DNA of 64,000 nt from Cervus elaphus (lineage: Eukaryota; Chordata; Mammalia; Artiodactyla; Cervidae). Shown piece after piece: positions 23,330 through 34,559 of the stretch (its first letter is position 1; each line of letters begins with the position of its first letter). The translations under genes were made by a program, and so were the position numbers. Location: positions 46,958,001 to 47,022,000 of the forward strand of contig NC_057835.1 in assembly GCF_910594005.1 (NCBI RefSeq), written 5' to 3'. The notes beneath the pieces were generated by a model, which was not told the origin of the DNA, ran no database searches, and saw nothing but the letters and a program-made list of their open reading frames with translations.

Positions 23330-23990
23330 AGTTTATGGCAGTAAGATATGGAGAAAAAACAGCCATGTGCTTAGAAGTTGGAACTCTCAGCCCCACTCCC
23401 TGACCCTGGCAAGGGGAGGGAGAAGAGGTGGAGATTGAGTTCTATAAAATGACCAATGATTTAACCAGGCATGTCTGTGCAATGAAACCTCAATTAAAAA
23501 AAAGAAAAGTTCAAGGCAGCAAGGCTTGAGGAACTTCCTGGTTGGTACATATACTGATGCCTCAGAGGGTCATGCACCTGACCTCACAGGGATAGGTGTT
23601 CCTATACATTACCATATTGAATACCTTGCCCTGGTTGTTCTGTCCTATTTTATGCTTATTTTGGGTTTTAACCAAAATATAATGAGAATAATCTCAGAAC
23701 CTTAAAAAGGTGATACTAAACTGATAATCTTAAATATATTTTCCTAAGTTCTCTGAGTCATCCTAGCCAATTATTGAATCTGAAGTAGCATCGTAGGAAC
23801 CTCTGAATTTGTAGCCAAGTCAGACAGGGTGTAGGTAGCCTGGAGACCCCATTGGCAGCTGGCATCTGATGTAAGGGAAATCTGTTAGGGACTTTGCACT
23901 TTAGCTTATAGTATCTGATGCTAACTGCAGTTATTATTAGAATTGAATTGAACTGTAGGACTCCCAGTTGGTGTCAGGGAATTGTCGTCA
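23330..23990 (+). mobile_element. endogenous retrovirus LTR relic (family not assigned)
   Basis: Contains a recognisable mammalian LTR motif series: AAAATGACCAATGATTTAAC, CAATGAAACCTCAATTAAAA, TTCCTAAGTTCTCTGAGTCA, a GTAGGAACCTCTGAATTTGT segment and the end GACTCCCAGTTGGTGTC. No gag, pol or env sequence is attached, so it looks like a solitary, heavily mutated LTR. The left boundary may lie farther left, up to the L1 edge at about 23045. Confidence 0.6.
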
Positions 23991-24419
23991 GAACACAGAA
24001 TTACCCTGTGTAATTAAAATACACACAATATTTTTGTGTTGTCTTATTTATAGTGTTGATTATCATCGAGCAGAAATGACATCAGCATCTCAAGATGAGG
24101 AAGAGAGCAATTATAGCAGTATGTTCATGTCCACACCAGTCAATCTGATCAAGTTGATTGGTGGTCAGTGAAGTAATCAATACGTTTTAGTATGAGCATT
24201 CTGTCTCCCCAGCTGGATTGTGTGCTTGTGGAAGTCAAGTCCACATCACCTTTATCTTTATATTTCAAACCATGCTTCGTGAATTATCTTAAAAAATTCT
24301 AAGTGCTAATGACACACTTTATGGTTGATATGATGATGTACAAATAAGTGCTTATTAATTATAATATTCATTTTTCATTTCATGCCTACTTAACAATCTT
24401 GTTTCTACAGATATTACTT

Positions 24420-24535
24420 TTATTTTTTTTTCCTTTCCTTATTTCACAAATAGGAAAAGATAATCCCTAGATAAGCCTCTTTCCTAAAATCTCAGAGTAA
24501 GTCAGGACCAGACCTGAAATTAAAAGTCCACCCCA
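24420..24535 (-). mobile_element. MIR SINE relic (antisense)
   Basis: TTATTTCACAAATAGGAAAA, then TAAAATCTCAGAGTAAGTCA and GGACCAGACCTGAAATT reproduce the antisense MIR core in diverged form. Confidence 0.5.
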
Positions 24536-25490
24536 TTTGGGCTTCATTTGTGACTTAGCTTATCACAGCCTCCTTAAGTATTAAAAGCTATTGGTCTTTC
24601 TTAGTTCCAATAATTCTATGAATGATAATAGACAGTGATATAGCCATTGAAGTTCAGAAACAGATTCTACTATTCATAGTGAGCTTGTTATTCATTTTTG
24701 AATTGTTCATTTAGCCTTATGTTTATGCTAGTAATTAAACTCATTTTGCCAAATTAAGTTGGTGAGTCACTTATACTGATAGGAAATGTTAAGAATCTAA
24801 CTTAAGACATACACTTTTAAAAAGGAAAAGAAATAGACTTCAAGCATTGACAAAACAGAAACACTTCAAAAAAAATCTTGTGTATATAGAAATAACTGTA
24901 TTGCCTCTCTAGCAGGTTAAAATTTAGTTAGCTCTATTGAATTGTAGCTAGACTCACTCTTTGAGTCTTCTTCATATTTTATATCAGAACTGAAACAATA
25001 ACTTTGAAGCCAGAGGAGTTTCTAATGACTTTGAGGGATACCAACTAACAATTTATTTCAGGAAAGAGAAAAGACATACTGCTTTAATTTATCTGATTTA
25101 ATGTTACTCTTCAGAATTAATCACTTGCTTTTCTAATACACCAAACTTTTACTTTATTACTAACAGAATCTCTGAAAATGACAGCAACTGGAGTTAAGGA
25201 ATAGTCATTACTGTAACATTCCATTTGACAACATGCAATTATGTCCATTAAGAGCTTTAAATTGCCCTCAAAAGTGTGGTAGGAAGCATCAAGGTTTATT
25301 TAACCTAGTGCTGAGAACTTACAAGCTTGATAATAAACTTGCATGAACAGGCTGATTCTCAGCACATTTCCCTAAGAGTTTTATCTAAAATGGCAAACAT
25401 GGACAGAAAGGATTGTTTCCTGGAGTCTCAAGTTTAGACATACTTGTGAGGCTTTCTTTGAGTCAAAGCAGATGATTTTTGTGAAAATTT
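24536..25490. other. AT-rich single-copy sequence
   Basis: No feature recognised. Confidence 0.4.
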
Positions 25491-25500
25491 TGCAGTTAAG

Positions 25501-25702
25501 CAACTGATGGCTCAGTGGGTGGAGAATCCATCTGCAATGCAAGAGACCCAGGAGATTTGGGTTTGATCCTTGGGTTGGGAAGATTTCCTGGAGGAGGAAA
25601 TGGCAACCCACTCCAGTATTCTTGCCTGGGAAGGGTCTCTTGCCTTCTCAGTCTAAAGGGTGGCAAACAGTTGGGCATGATTGAGTGACTAAGCATGGAC
25701 AT
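25501..25702 (+). mobile_element. Bov-tA SINE
   Basis: From CAACTGATGGCTCAGTGGGT to GCATGATTGAGTGACTAAGC. TTGCAGTTAAG on the left and TTGCAATTAAG on the right look like an 11-base TSD with one difference. A roughly 10-base AGGAGATTTG insertion is present in the head region. Confidence 0.88.
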
Positions 25703-26139
25703 TGCAATTAAGAGAAAGTCCATGGTCCTTCCTTTCCAGAAGGCTCCTGGATAAGAAGGGATGTCTGTTCCATGTAAGCTTTGGTATGGAGGACTTGGAA
25801 ACTTGAGTGTTTAAGAGAAGGCCTCAGAGATTGGCCTGATTTTGATTACATCAACAGTATTTAATTCCAGGGGAGTTTAGTACAGTTATCTTTTGAGACC
25901 CACTTAGAGCCATTCCAAAATTCCAGAATTCACTGTCTAGACCAATCTAGACTCTTCTAATTCAGGAATGATATGGCCTGCTGTAGGTCCACCCTCCTGG
26001 AGCCACAGGAGAAATGATGGAAGCTTGGTTAGAAAAAAAGTGATCTGTTGTAGAAAAAAGGCATCCTTGTGCCTGTGGCAGTGTGGACCCCAAAGCAGTT
26101 TTTCTCTTTTTTTGTGGGAAAGAGAGAACCAGTAATTCA
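25703..26139. other. single-copy sequence
   Basis: No feature recognised in this 440-base gap. Confidence 0.4.
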
Positions 26140-26610
26140 GCCACCAGCACAGTGGTTAGGAGGGTGGGCTCTGGGGGTAGGTAACCCTGATTTGTAGGCC
26201 TCCACTGACATGTGTGTGCATGCTCAGTTGCTTAGTCGTGTCTGACTCTTTGCAACCCCACACACGGTGGCCCACCAGGCTCCTCTGTCCATGGGATTCT
26301 CCAGGCAAGGATACTGGAGTGGATTGCCATTTCCTTCTCTAGATGATCTTCCTAACCCAGGGATTGAACCTGCATCTCCTGCATTAGCAGGTGGATTCTT
26401 TACCGCTGAACCAACTGGGAAGTCCCCACTGACATGTACTAGACTCTTCAAGTTGCTTTTACTCTCACTCTCTCAAGATTTCTCATTTGCAAAATGTAGC
26501 AATGGCTTTTCTTAATTACTATTTAATTACATGATCAATGAAATAATGGTTTTTAAACTTCTGGCAGTCTCTGAAACCTAGGAAGTGCTCAGATAACAAC
26601 CAGAAAGTAC
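26140..26610 (+). mobile_element. MIR SINE relic split by a Bov-tA
   Basis: The head (CAGTGGTTAGGAGGGTGGGC) lies at 26150-26213. The core (ATTTCTCATTTGCAAAATGT) and the tail (GGAAGTGCTCAGATAACAAC) resume after 26437. The two halves are collinear with MIR once the SINE is removed. Confidence 0.75.
26214..26425 (-). mobile_element. Bov-tA SINE inserted in a MIR, 12-base TSD
   Basis: Antisense Bov-tA from GTGTGCATGCTCAGTTGC to GAACCAACTGGGAAGTC. The 12-base sequence CCACTGACATGT occurs at 26202-26213 and again at 26426-26437, a perfect target-site duplication that fixes both ends. Confidence 0.95.
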
Positions 26611-26639
26611 TGGTGTTGCTGGGTGAGGTCTGTGCATTT

Positions 26640-26800
26640 TATATATGTAACTCATTTAATTTTCCTGTATGAATTACTGCATTCCCATCTTATAGATGAA
26701 GAAACTGAGGCAAGTACAGACTAAGTGGTTTGTTCAAGATCACACAGCTGGTAAGCAGCAGATCACCACCACTCATTTTAAGCCAAGTCCTATGGCTCCA
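26640..26800 (-). mobile_element. MIR SINE relic (antisense)
   Basis: CATCTTATAGATGAAGAAAC, TGAGGCAAGTACAGACTAAG and ATCACACAGCTGGTAAGCAG form a clear antisense MIR core. Confidence 0.85.
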
Positions 26801-27332
26801 GAGTCCATGAATTCAACCACGATTTTCTGCTGCTTATCTAATAAATAAATGCGATGCCTTATTATTGTTATTTTCCTTCCTGTAAGTCTTTCCAACTCCA
26901 TGACACATGACCTCCATTGTCTCAGCTCTTTTGTTTGAGGAGAAGCAGCAGTTATCCCTCCCTATTGGTAAACCAGGGTAATCCATGACAAGTCACTTTT
27001 CATTTGTATGATTCTCAAGGTCAAGGAAAAATAGTAGCCAGAAGAGCTCAGTGGCTTTCTAACTGGTGAGGTTGGAAGAAGAAACAGGAAGTGTATAGCC
27101 TACCTCTTCTTCTTCTCTTTTAGGTGGAAGCTGCTGAGAAGTGAGCCCTCTTCGGTCCTCCTCTCTGGGTTGTATGATGAGACAGATCTGCTCTGGGAGT
27201 CTACCCCTCCCCCCACCCCCACACCTGCAACAGGGCAGAGATGCTTCTAATTCTGGAGATGGCAAACCTGCTATGTCAGAATGCCTTCCGTCACACTGCT
27301 GTTAAGTCACCTCCTCTGTTAACATCCTTATT
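26801..27332. other. single-copy sequence
   Basis: No feature recognised beyond a C-rich run near 27205-27222. Confidence 0.4.
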
Positions 27333-27490
27333 GGTGCATGCTAAGTTGCTTCAGTCTTGTCCGACTGTTTGTGACCCCATGGACTGTAGCCCACCAGTCC
27401 ATATCTGACTGTGATGTCCTTCCTCTGTCCATAGGATTCTCCAGGCAGGAATACTGGAGTGCTGTGCCCTCCTCCAGGGAATCTTTCTTG
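27333..27490 (-). mobile_element. Bov-tA SINE, partial (antisense)
   Basis: Starts GCATGCTAAGTTGCTTCAGT and stops after CCTCCTCCAGGGAATC, so the tRNA-like head is missing. A roughly 20-base piece near 27402-27422 interrupts the family sequence. Confidence 0.85.
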
Positions 27491-27726
27491 TGGCCTCTAT
27501 CTCCCTAACTTCTCTATCTATGTCTTAGTTTATTTGCACTTCAAGTGAGGAAAAAAAAGACATTCATTATTGAGTACCTCTGATTTCTGACTTTCAAGAA
27601 GATGTTAACTCTTCCCCAAGGGCCCTCTGATTTTCCTGCTGAAATTGATGAGTTTATACTGATTCATTCACATCATTCTCTCATCATCCTCTAATGGTCC
27701 ATTATTTTTCAGGGTGCTGCTGCTGC

Positions 27727-27979
27727 TAAGTTGCTTCAGTCGTGTCTGACTCTGTGTGACCCCATAGACGGCAGCCCACCAGGCTCCCGTCCCTGGGATT
27801 CTCCAGGCATGAACACTGGAGTGGGTTGCCATTTCCTTCTCCAGTGCATGAAAGTGAAAAATGAAAGTGAAGTCGCTCAGTCGTGTCCAACTCTTCGAGA
27901 CCCCATGGACTGTAGCCTACCAGGCTCCTCTGTCCATGGGATTTCCCAGGCAAGAGTACTGGAGTGGGTTGCCTTCTCC
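27727..27979 (-). mobile_element. Bov-A2 SINE (antisense), 13-base TSD
   Basis: Two Bov-A units in antisense, joined by a GAAAGTGAAAAATGAAAGTG linker near 27850, and beginning with the (CTG)n end. ATTTTTCAGGGTG is repeated at 27714-27726 and 27980-27992, an exact TSD. Confidence 0.95.
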
Positions 27980-27992
27980 ATTTTTCAGGGTG

Positions 27993-28719
27993 ATTGTGGA
28001 CTAAAGGAGCTGACTCTCACATAGACTTTGAATATGTTAAAGCTCAGTCAATGAGTGGGAAGAATTTAATTTAATCATCATTTCATCCTCTGCATGTGAA
28101 ATGTGCTATAAAGAGATGTCATTGAGTATGCTCATAACTACAAATGTATTATTTTAACTTATTACTTTAATGCTAAAGGAACTTGTTACATTACATTGTC
28201 ATCAGACATCTGATAAGAATAAAATGAGTATTAAAGTAGAACAAGTCTATGCAACAAGAGATACATGCCAGTTAACCAATTTATAATAAAGAAAAGATGA
28301 AGTGGATGGAGACCAAGTTCAAAGACATACTGCCCATTGATGGCCAAGTTGGATGTAGATGGGGGTTTTGAATGTACTGGGTAAGCCCACAATGTCCTAC
28401 CTAAACATCATACAGCACCGCTCACATCTTGACCACTTTTAAATTCAGGACTCCCACAATAATATCATCTGTTCAGTTCAATTGGGCAAATATTTACTTG
28501 ACTCAAGCTTCTATATGTTCTATATGCTCTATGTTCTGTTTGGGCAAAAGAGTAATGAACTGAATAAATATGGGTCATAGCATCATGGAAAACAATGGAA
28601 AGAACCCAACTACACTTGTTAGTAAAATTTGTAATTGTTAGCAAAGAAATATTTTCTAAAATTAAAAGTGCCATTATTTAAATATATGTGCTATGATTTT
28701 TATTGCTTTGTTTCTTACA
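27993..28719. other. AT-rich single-copy sequence
   Basis: No feature recognised. Confidence 0.4.
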
Positions 28720-28985
28720 ATAGGAAAAAAATAAGAAAAAAATCATGAGCTTTCATCAACAGGAAATGGTTTCATAAATTATTATACTTTTACTCTATGG
28801 AATATTGTGCAGTTATTTGATGGAATGAGATAGATGTATTTGAAGAGATTGGAAAAATGTAATGATATTAAGAAAAATTAGTTATATGTACAATTCCATT
28901 TTTCTAAAATTAAAACAGTGGGACCAGTGGTATTCATATGTCTATTGTACATGTTATTAATAGTTTAACAAAGAAATAAGTAAAG
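28720..28985 (+). mobile_element. old L1 (L1ME/HAL1-type) fragment
   Basis: CATCAACAGGAAATGGTTTC, TACTCTATGGAATATTG, ATGGAATGAGATAGATGTAT and a degenerate downstream part follow the old L1 ORF2-end/3' region in order. Confidence 0.5.
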
Positions 28986-28989
28986 AAGA

Positions 28990-29193
28990 AGTGTGTGCTC
29001 AGTTGTGTCCAACTCTTTGCGACCCCCATGGACTGTAGTCTGCCAGGCTTCTCTGTCCATGGAATTCTCCAGGCAAGAATACTGGAGTGGTTGCCATTTC
29101 CTTCTCCAGAGCATCTTCCCAACCCAGTGATCAAACCCATGTCTCTTGCACTGGCAGGCAGATTCTTCACCAGCTGCGTCAACTAGGAAGCCC
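28990..29193 (-). mobile_element. Bov-tA SINE (antisense)
   Basis: From GTGTGTGCTCAGTTGTGTCC to GCGTCAACTAGGAAGCCC; complete or nearly so. Confidence 0.93.
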
Positions 29194-29526
29194 AAGTAAG
29201 GGATGTGCATACCAAATTTTTAACACATCAGCTGGGCAAACTTTTGAGTTGTAATTCAGAGGAGTAGCAGTTTTAATTAAAAGCATTGACCCAAATGAAA
29301 AACATTGAAAAAATATTGTGAAAAAGCAATGTTAAGTAGGAAAAAAAATAGACTACATCTAGACTAAGAAAAATAAATAGGATTTATTTGCCTCAGGATA
29401 GAATAATGATCATTATAAGTAAGATTTTCTCTCCCTCTGCACACTATTATATATTTTCTATATTTTCTACAGAAACATGCATTAATGTAACAATCAGAAA
29501 GAAATGCAATTATATAGAAGATGTTT

Positions 29527-29807
29527 CGGAGAAGGCAATGGCACCCCATTTTCCAGTACTCTTGCCTGGAAAATCCCATGGGCGGAGGAGCCTGGTAGGC
29601 TGCAGTCCATGGGGTCGCGAAGAGTCGGGCACAACTGAGCGACTTCACTTTCACTTTTCACTTTCATGCTTTGGAGAAGGAAATGGCAACCCACTCTAAT
29701 ATTCTTGCCTGGAAAATCCCAGGGACAGAGGAGCCTAGTGGGCTGCTGTCTATGGGGTCACATAGTGTCGGACAAAACTGAAGTGACTTAGCAGCAACAG
29801 CAGCAGC
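29527..29807 (+). mobile_element. Bov-A2 SINE
   Basis: Two Bov-A units (29527-29665 and 29672-29790) joined by a CACTTTCACTTTTCACTTTC linker and ending in an (AGC)n tail. AGATGTTT at 29519-29526 and 29808-29815 is the likely TSD. Confidence 0.95.
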
Positions 29808-29815
29808 AGATGTTT

Positions 29816-30534
29816 GTGCCCTATGACTTAATTCCAATCTTAAGTTTCTTGCTGAAAATAGAACATATGAGGAGAATCCAAATAAGAATAATTTCTTTTA
29901 AAAAGTAAATATGAGGTAACACTATACCCTTATTTCAGAATTATTTAAAACTGTTTTTCTGTAACTTATTTTTGGATTTTTCTGTGCATTCAACAGGACT
30001 ATTGAAATCTTCTATCCACTTCAGTAAAGTAGAAGTTTATCTTTGAGCTCATTTCTATGTTCCAGTTCCAGTCATTCTAGGTAAGGCCCACTCCACATTG
30101 ATCTATGATATCATGATATAAATTCATAGGAAAAAAAAACACACCCCTCAGAAATTAATATAGCTGTTTAAGAAGAGGCATGCTCTAAAGTCAACCCAAA
30201 AATAATCAATAATGAGAATGCTTCCTGTGTAAAAAATTTATATTCACTAAGAAGCTTAAAGCTTGAATAATTGCTTACTGTGTGAGTGTGAATTGTGAGG
30301 ATAAAGCAGACAATCCATTTGGTAAACACTATTGATTGCCCACTATGGTTCCTCTTCTCATTTCTGGGAAGTGCAGGGGCAGATGTAAATAGAAATAACA
30401 CCAGGTGTGGTCGATGGATGCCCAGACCACTTCTGAGGCACTTGGGCTGAGCACCAGCAAGTGGTGACGGAGAGAAATGAAACACACAGGAAAATGCAAG
30501 GCTTTAGATCCTAAATGGAAAATCTATGCTGTTA
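29816..30534. other. AT-rich single-copy sequence
   Basis: No feature recognised, apart from an A run at 30131-30139. A 105-codon open frame on the minus strand (30168-30485) resembles nothing I know. Confidence 0.4.
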
Positions 30535-30775
30535 AAACCTGGCCATGGAGCAGGAAGACCTGAGATGGAATTCTGGTTTTACTAAACTTGAACATGTCAA
30601 TTAACCTCTGAGCGGTGAATCTCTGATTTGATCTGTGCTGAACTGAAAAAAGCTTAAAACAAACAAACAAAAAAACCCCACAAGCTAAGCCTTTACAAAG
30701 TTATTGTGAGGATTAAAGGAGATGCTATTTGCAAAATTGTATTTTATGAATTTGAAATTCAATAAATAAGATGAA
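30535..30775 (+). mobile_element. MIR SINE relic
   Basis: ACCTGAGATGGAATTCTGGT, AACATGTCAATTAACCTCTG and TTGTGAGGATTAAAGGAGAT keep MIR order. An A-rich segment (30657-30682) is inserted in the middle. Confidence 0.65.
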
Positions 30776-31248
30776 CACATCAATAGTCAAGGGCATGTTA
30801 CATCATTTGGGACACATATTGTGTCTTTTACTTGGTCATTCCCCATTAAATATTTGTTAAGTTTATTTGGTGAGTCAGGACATACACTGGTGATAAAGTG
30901 ATGTTTTGACAGCTATTTTCATTAGAAAAACCAAGGTTCCCTGTGAAAGGTAAAATTAAATGGCAGTTACACTTTGCACAGCCACAAAGTACTAAATATC
31001 GTGCAGTCTTAGAGTCAGTAGGATAATATGTGGTCACTGATTCAACCTTCTACTTGTGGCTGGTGTTTATGTTCTCATATTCTATCCTAGAACACCAATT
31101 CATCGATTCAGTGTGCCTCATTGATTCAGTAATTCAGGTGGGAAATATAGTTTGAGAACTGACTATGCTTCGGACACTCTACTAAGAGTTGTTGATTATG
31201 GTAAGGAAAGACAAACCACTCCCTGTCCTTTTGGAGTTTACAGTGTGG

Positions 31249-31612
31249 TGATACTTTCAAACTGTGGTGCTGGAGAAGACTCTTGAGAGTCCCTTGGACT
31301 GCAAAGAGATCACCAGTCAATCCTAAAGGAAATCAACCATGAATATCATTGGAAAGACTGATTCTGAAGCCAAAGCTCCAGTACTTTGGCCACCTGATGC
31401 AAAGAACTGACTCATTTGAAAAGACCCTGATGTTGGGAAAGATTGAAGGCAGGAGGACAAGGGGACAACAGAGGATGAGATGGTTGGACGGCATCACTGA
31501 CTCAATGGACATGAGTTTGAGCAAACTCCGGGAGTTGGTGATGGACAGGGAGGCCTGGCATGCTGCAGTCCATGGGGTTGCAAAGAGTTGGACACGACTT
31601 AGCTATTAAACA
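31249..31612 (+). mobile_element. BovB LINE 3' end inside L2
   Basis: Starts at the DAFELWCW-coding segment in diverged form and runs to GGACACGACTTAGC, then an (AAC)n tail. One 87-codon frame (31349-31609) is still open through it. Confidence 0.92.
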
Positions 31613-31789
31613 ACAACAACAAATTGTCACATAATCACACAAACTATTGTAATTATGATAATTGCTGGGAAGAAAAGATATGTAATTCTACAGGAGCCTG
31701 TAACTTCTGTGTTTGGTTTAGTCAGAGAGGTCATGAGAGACTTCTCTGAGCAGAAGGTGTGTGGACTTAAATTCAAAGGACGAATGCTG

Positions 31790-31868
31790 TACAGTAGAAA
31801 TTAGCACAACTTTGTAAAGCTACTATACTCCAATAAAAATTTTAAAATAAATTAAAAAATAAAACATT
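31790..31868 (+). mobile_element. artiodactyl L1 3' tail
   Basis: CAACTTTGTAAAGCTACTAT, ACTCCAATAAAAATTT and an A-rich run are the last bases of an L1. Confidence 0.65.
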
Positions 31869-31969
31869 AAACCACACAAAAAAATACAATTGTGATATGA
31901 TTACCTTCTGAATTGGCTGTGAACTTGGATAGGTAAAAAGTATTTAAAAGTAATGAATATGTTAAGTAG

Positions 31970-32247
31970 GAGAAGGCAATGGCAACTCACTCCAGTACTC
32001 TTGCCTGGAAAATCCCATGGATGGAGGAGCCTGGTGGGCTTCAGTCCATGGGGTCGCTGAGAGTCGGGCACGACTGAACAACTTCATTTTCACTTTTCAC
32101 TTTCATGCACTGGAGAAGGCAATGGCAACCCACTCCAGTGTTCTTGCCTGGAGAATCCCAGGGACGGGGGAGCCTGGTGGGCTGCCATCTATGGGGTCGC
32201 ACAGAGTCGGACACGACTGAAGTGACTTAGCAGCAGCAGCAGCGGCA
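31970..32247 (+). mobile_element. Bov-A2 SINE, perfect 15-base TSD
   Basis: A complete dimer with an (AGC)n tail, close to the family consensus. GAATATGTTAAGTAG is present at 31955-31969 and 32248-32262 without a mismatch. The host sequence to its right, ending CTATTCCAAAATAAAAAGG (32360-32375), resembles an old L1 3' end. The intact TSD and low divergence suggest a young insertion. Confidence 0.96.
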
Positions 32248-32381
32248 GAATATGTTAAGTAGTTCTTTTTTGGCAATTCAAAAAGAATATGCTATTATCG
32301 CTAGAGGGGAAGGTAATGTAATAACTGCTGTTTTTGCAACTTCTGTGAATCTTAAACTATTCCAAAATAAAAAGGTATTCA

Positions 32382-32753
32382 GTTCAGTTCAGTCGCTCAG
32401 TCGTGTCTCTTTGTGACCCCGTGAATCGCAGCATGCCAGGCCTCTCTGTCCGTCACCAACTCTCGGAGTTTACTCAAACTCATGTCCATCGAATCGGTGA
32501 TGCCATCCAGCCATCTCATCCTCTATTATCCCCTTCTCCTCCTGCCCCCAATCCCTCCCAGTATCAGGGTCTTTTCCAATGAGTCAGCTCTTCACATCAG
32601 GTGGCCAAAGCATTGGAGTTTCAGCTTCAACATCAGTCCTTCCAATGAACATCCAGGACTGACCTCCTTTAGGATGGACTGGTTGGATCTCCTTGCAGTC
32701 CAAGGGACTCTCAAGAGTCTTCACCAACACCACAGTTCAAAAGCATTTTAGTT
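32382..32753 (-). mobile_element. BovB LINE 3' end (antisense)
   Basis: Begins with the (GTTCA)n tail and CGCTCAGTCGTG, and ends at TTCAAAAGCATTTTA. GTATTCA at 32375-32381 and 32754-32760 may be a 7-base TSD. Confidence 0.93.
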
Positions 32754-33169
32754 GTATTCAAAAAGGAAAAAAAATGAATATTTTCAAATATCAAAATGAA
32801 GAAAAGCCTAACAAAAAACAAAGAATGAGTTGTAGTGGCCAGAAGATGAATAGAGAGAGAAGAGAGAAAAACATTCTAGGCAGAGGGAACAGCTTTTGTG
32901 AAGGCCCTGCATGCATTCAGTCTGTGAATGGCTGAATCTCAGAGTTGGGGCTGATAGAATATGAGGCTGGAGAGGTTCATGTGAGCTAAAAACCACACAA
33001 GTCTTGAAGGCTGTGTGAGGGATTAAGGTTTGAATTAGGATTCACAGGGTTTCTGAAGAGCAAATAATGATTGTAAATGAGCATGTCATGACCAGCGCTG
33101 TACTTTGAGAAAAAAGAAATCAGTCTCATTGCATTCAGAAGAATTGACCAGAGATGGGCCAGGGTTGGT

Positions 33170-33625
33170 GTATTAGTTTTCTATGGCTGCTGAAAGAAAT
33201 GATCACAAATTAGGCATTTAAAACTGTATCACATTTTTTGTAGGTTGGAGGTTGGGCCCAGCAAGGTTTAGAGGAGTTCTCTGTTCAGGATCTCACCAGA
33301 TAGGGATCAAAGTTTCGGCGCGGCTGAGGTTCTCATCGCAAGCTCACAGGTTGTTGGAATTTGTCTCTTTCTCACCTCCAAACCCCTCTGGTCTTTGAGC
33401 CAATAATTCCCCCAGGTCAAGTCCAATCTTTCCAACTTCCCCTTCCTCTACCTCTCTCTTATTTCCTCCTCTGTCTTGGGCTGGTGGGAAGCTCCACTTG
33501 AAAGGGTGCATGTGATGATGTTGAGTTCACTTGGATAATCCAGGATACTCTCTCTATTTTAAAGCCAAGCTCATTAATAACTTTCATTACATTTGCAGAG
33601 GCCATTTGCCATGTAATATAAATTG
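33170..33625 (-). mobile_element. MaLR (MLT1-like) LTR relic, antisense
   Basis: Opens with GTATTAGTTTTCTATGGCTG (the MaLR 3' end in antisense) and closes with ATTACATTTGCAGAGGCC near 33587. The middle is strongly decayed. Non-coding. Confidence 0.5.
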
Positions 33626-33629
33626 AATC

Positions 33630-33702
33630 CCCAAGAACAGAGGAGCCTGGCAGACTATACAGTCCATGGGGTTGCAGAGTCGGATACAACTGAGCACAAA
33701 AG
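33630..33702 (+). mobile_element. Bov-tA/Bov-A 3' fragment
   Basis: Only the last third of the SINE: AACAGAGGAGCCTGGCAGAC to GGATACAACTGAGCAC. Confidence 0.85.
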
Positions 33703-33766
33703 TTATTTACAGTCATGACATTGGGACAAAGGTCATGGCCCAAATTCTGCCTACTACACTTGATAT

Positions 33767-33976
33767 TTTCAGGTAGCTCAGTGGTAAAGAATCCTCCTGC
33801 CAATGCAGGAGACACAAGTTTGATCCCTCGGTTGGGAAGATCCCCTGGAGGAGGAAGTGGCAACTCTCTCCAGTATTCTTGCCTGGGAAATCCCATGGAC
33901 AGAGGAGCCTGGTGGAACTACAGTTCATGGGGTTGCAAAGGGTTGGACACAGCTTAGAGACTGAGTACTGTAATCT
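33767..33976 (+). mobile_element. Bov-tA SINE, 13-base TSD
   Basis: From TTCAGGTAGCTCAGTGGTAA to TTAGAGACTGAGTACTG. CTACACTTGATAT is duplicated exactly at 33754-33766 and 33977-33989. The head lacks the usual first few bases. Confidence 0.95.
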
Positions 33977-34110
33977 CTACACTTGATATAGGGATACCAG
34001 TTAGAAAGTTATTCTAATAGTTCATGCAAGAGAAGTTGATTATCAGGACAAAAGTAATGTTGAAAGCTATGGGGAGAAGTGTCTGTGTTAAGTGAATCTT
34101 GAGAAAGAAG

Positions 34111-34555
34111 GGAGAGAAAGGCATAAAGGAACATTGTGAGGTCTTTCTTGCTTACAGAGTTGGATGGCTGGGGAGCTCACTACTTAACAATGCAATTTGC
34201 TCCATTTTTGGACAGTTCTCATCATATATTCTCCTTCCCTGGACCTCCAACCTTACTGCCCATTTCCAGCCCTTCTCTATCCTGCATTTCAAACTCACCC
34301 TGCTTATTCTTTTCTGCATAGAGACAGCTCCCTTGCAAATGCTCTTGGCCTCCTCCCATTATTGAGAACAAATACCGAAGATCTGTTTCTCTAGTAATGT
34401 GTTTCTGATCATAGATAATGTATACATATGGCTTACAGAAATCCATTCAATACCAACATCTAAATCTAAGATAGTACATCCCAACCTTAGAACTAATCAT
34501 GATTTATAAGTTACAGTTTATTTATCTTGATTATTTCAATGTATGTATTTTTTAC
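34111..34555. other. single-copy sequence
   Basis: Pyrimidine-rich part at 34200-34360; no repeat or exon recognised. Overlapping short frames on both strands look fortuitous. Confidence 0.4.
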
Positions 34556-34559
34556 TGAA

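Larger units (their letters stand above)
31140..34110 (-). mobile_element. L2 LINE (antisense) split into four collinear pieces
   Basis: Pieces in antisense L2 order: 31140-31248 (TTTTGGAGTTTACAGTGTGG), 31615-31790 (GAGACTTCTCTGAGCAGAAG), 32848-33165 (TTCTAGGCAGAGGGAACAGC, then CTTGAAGGCTGTGTG and GAGCATGTCATGACC) and 33990-34110 (ACCAGTTAGAAAGTTATTCT, AATAGTTCATGCAAGAGAAG). The gaps hold BovB, L1 tails, Bov-A2, BovB, an MLT1-like LTR and two Bov-tA pieces, described separately. The collinearity argues for one ancient element rather than four. Confidence 0.7.

Noticed and set aside
23330..23990. Possible intact provirus
   Set aside because: Only an LTR-like segment is present; no internal retroviral coding region or second LTR is seen nearby.
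31349..31609. Short conserved-looking protein segments recurring on both strands throughout the window
   Set aside because: All are the BovB C-terminal region or translated SINE sequence, not a multigene family.
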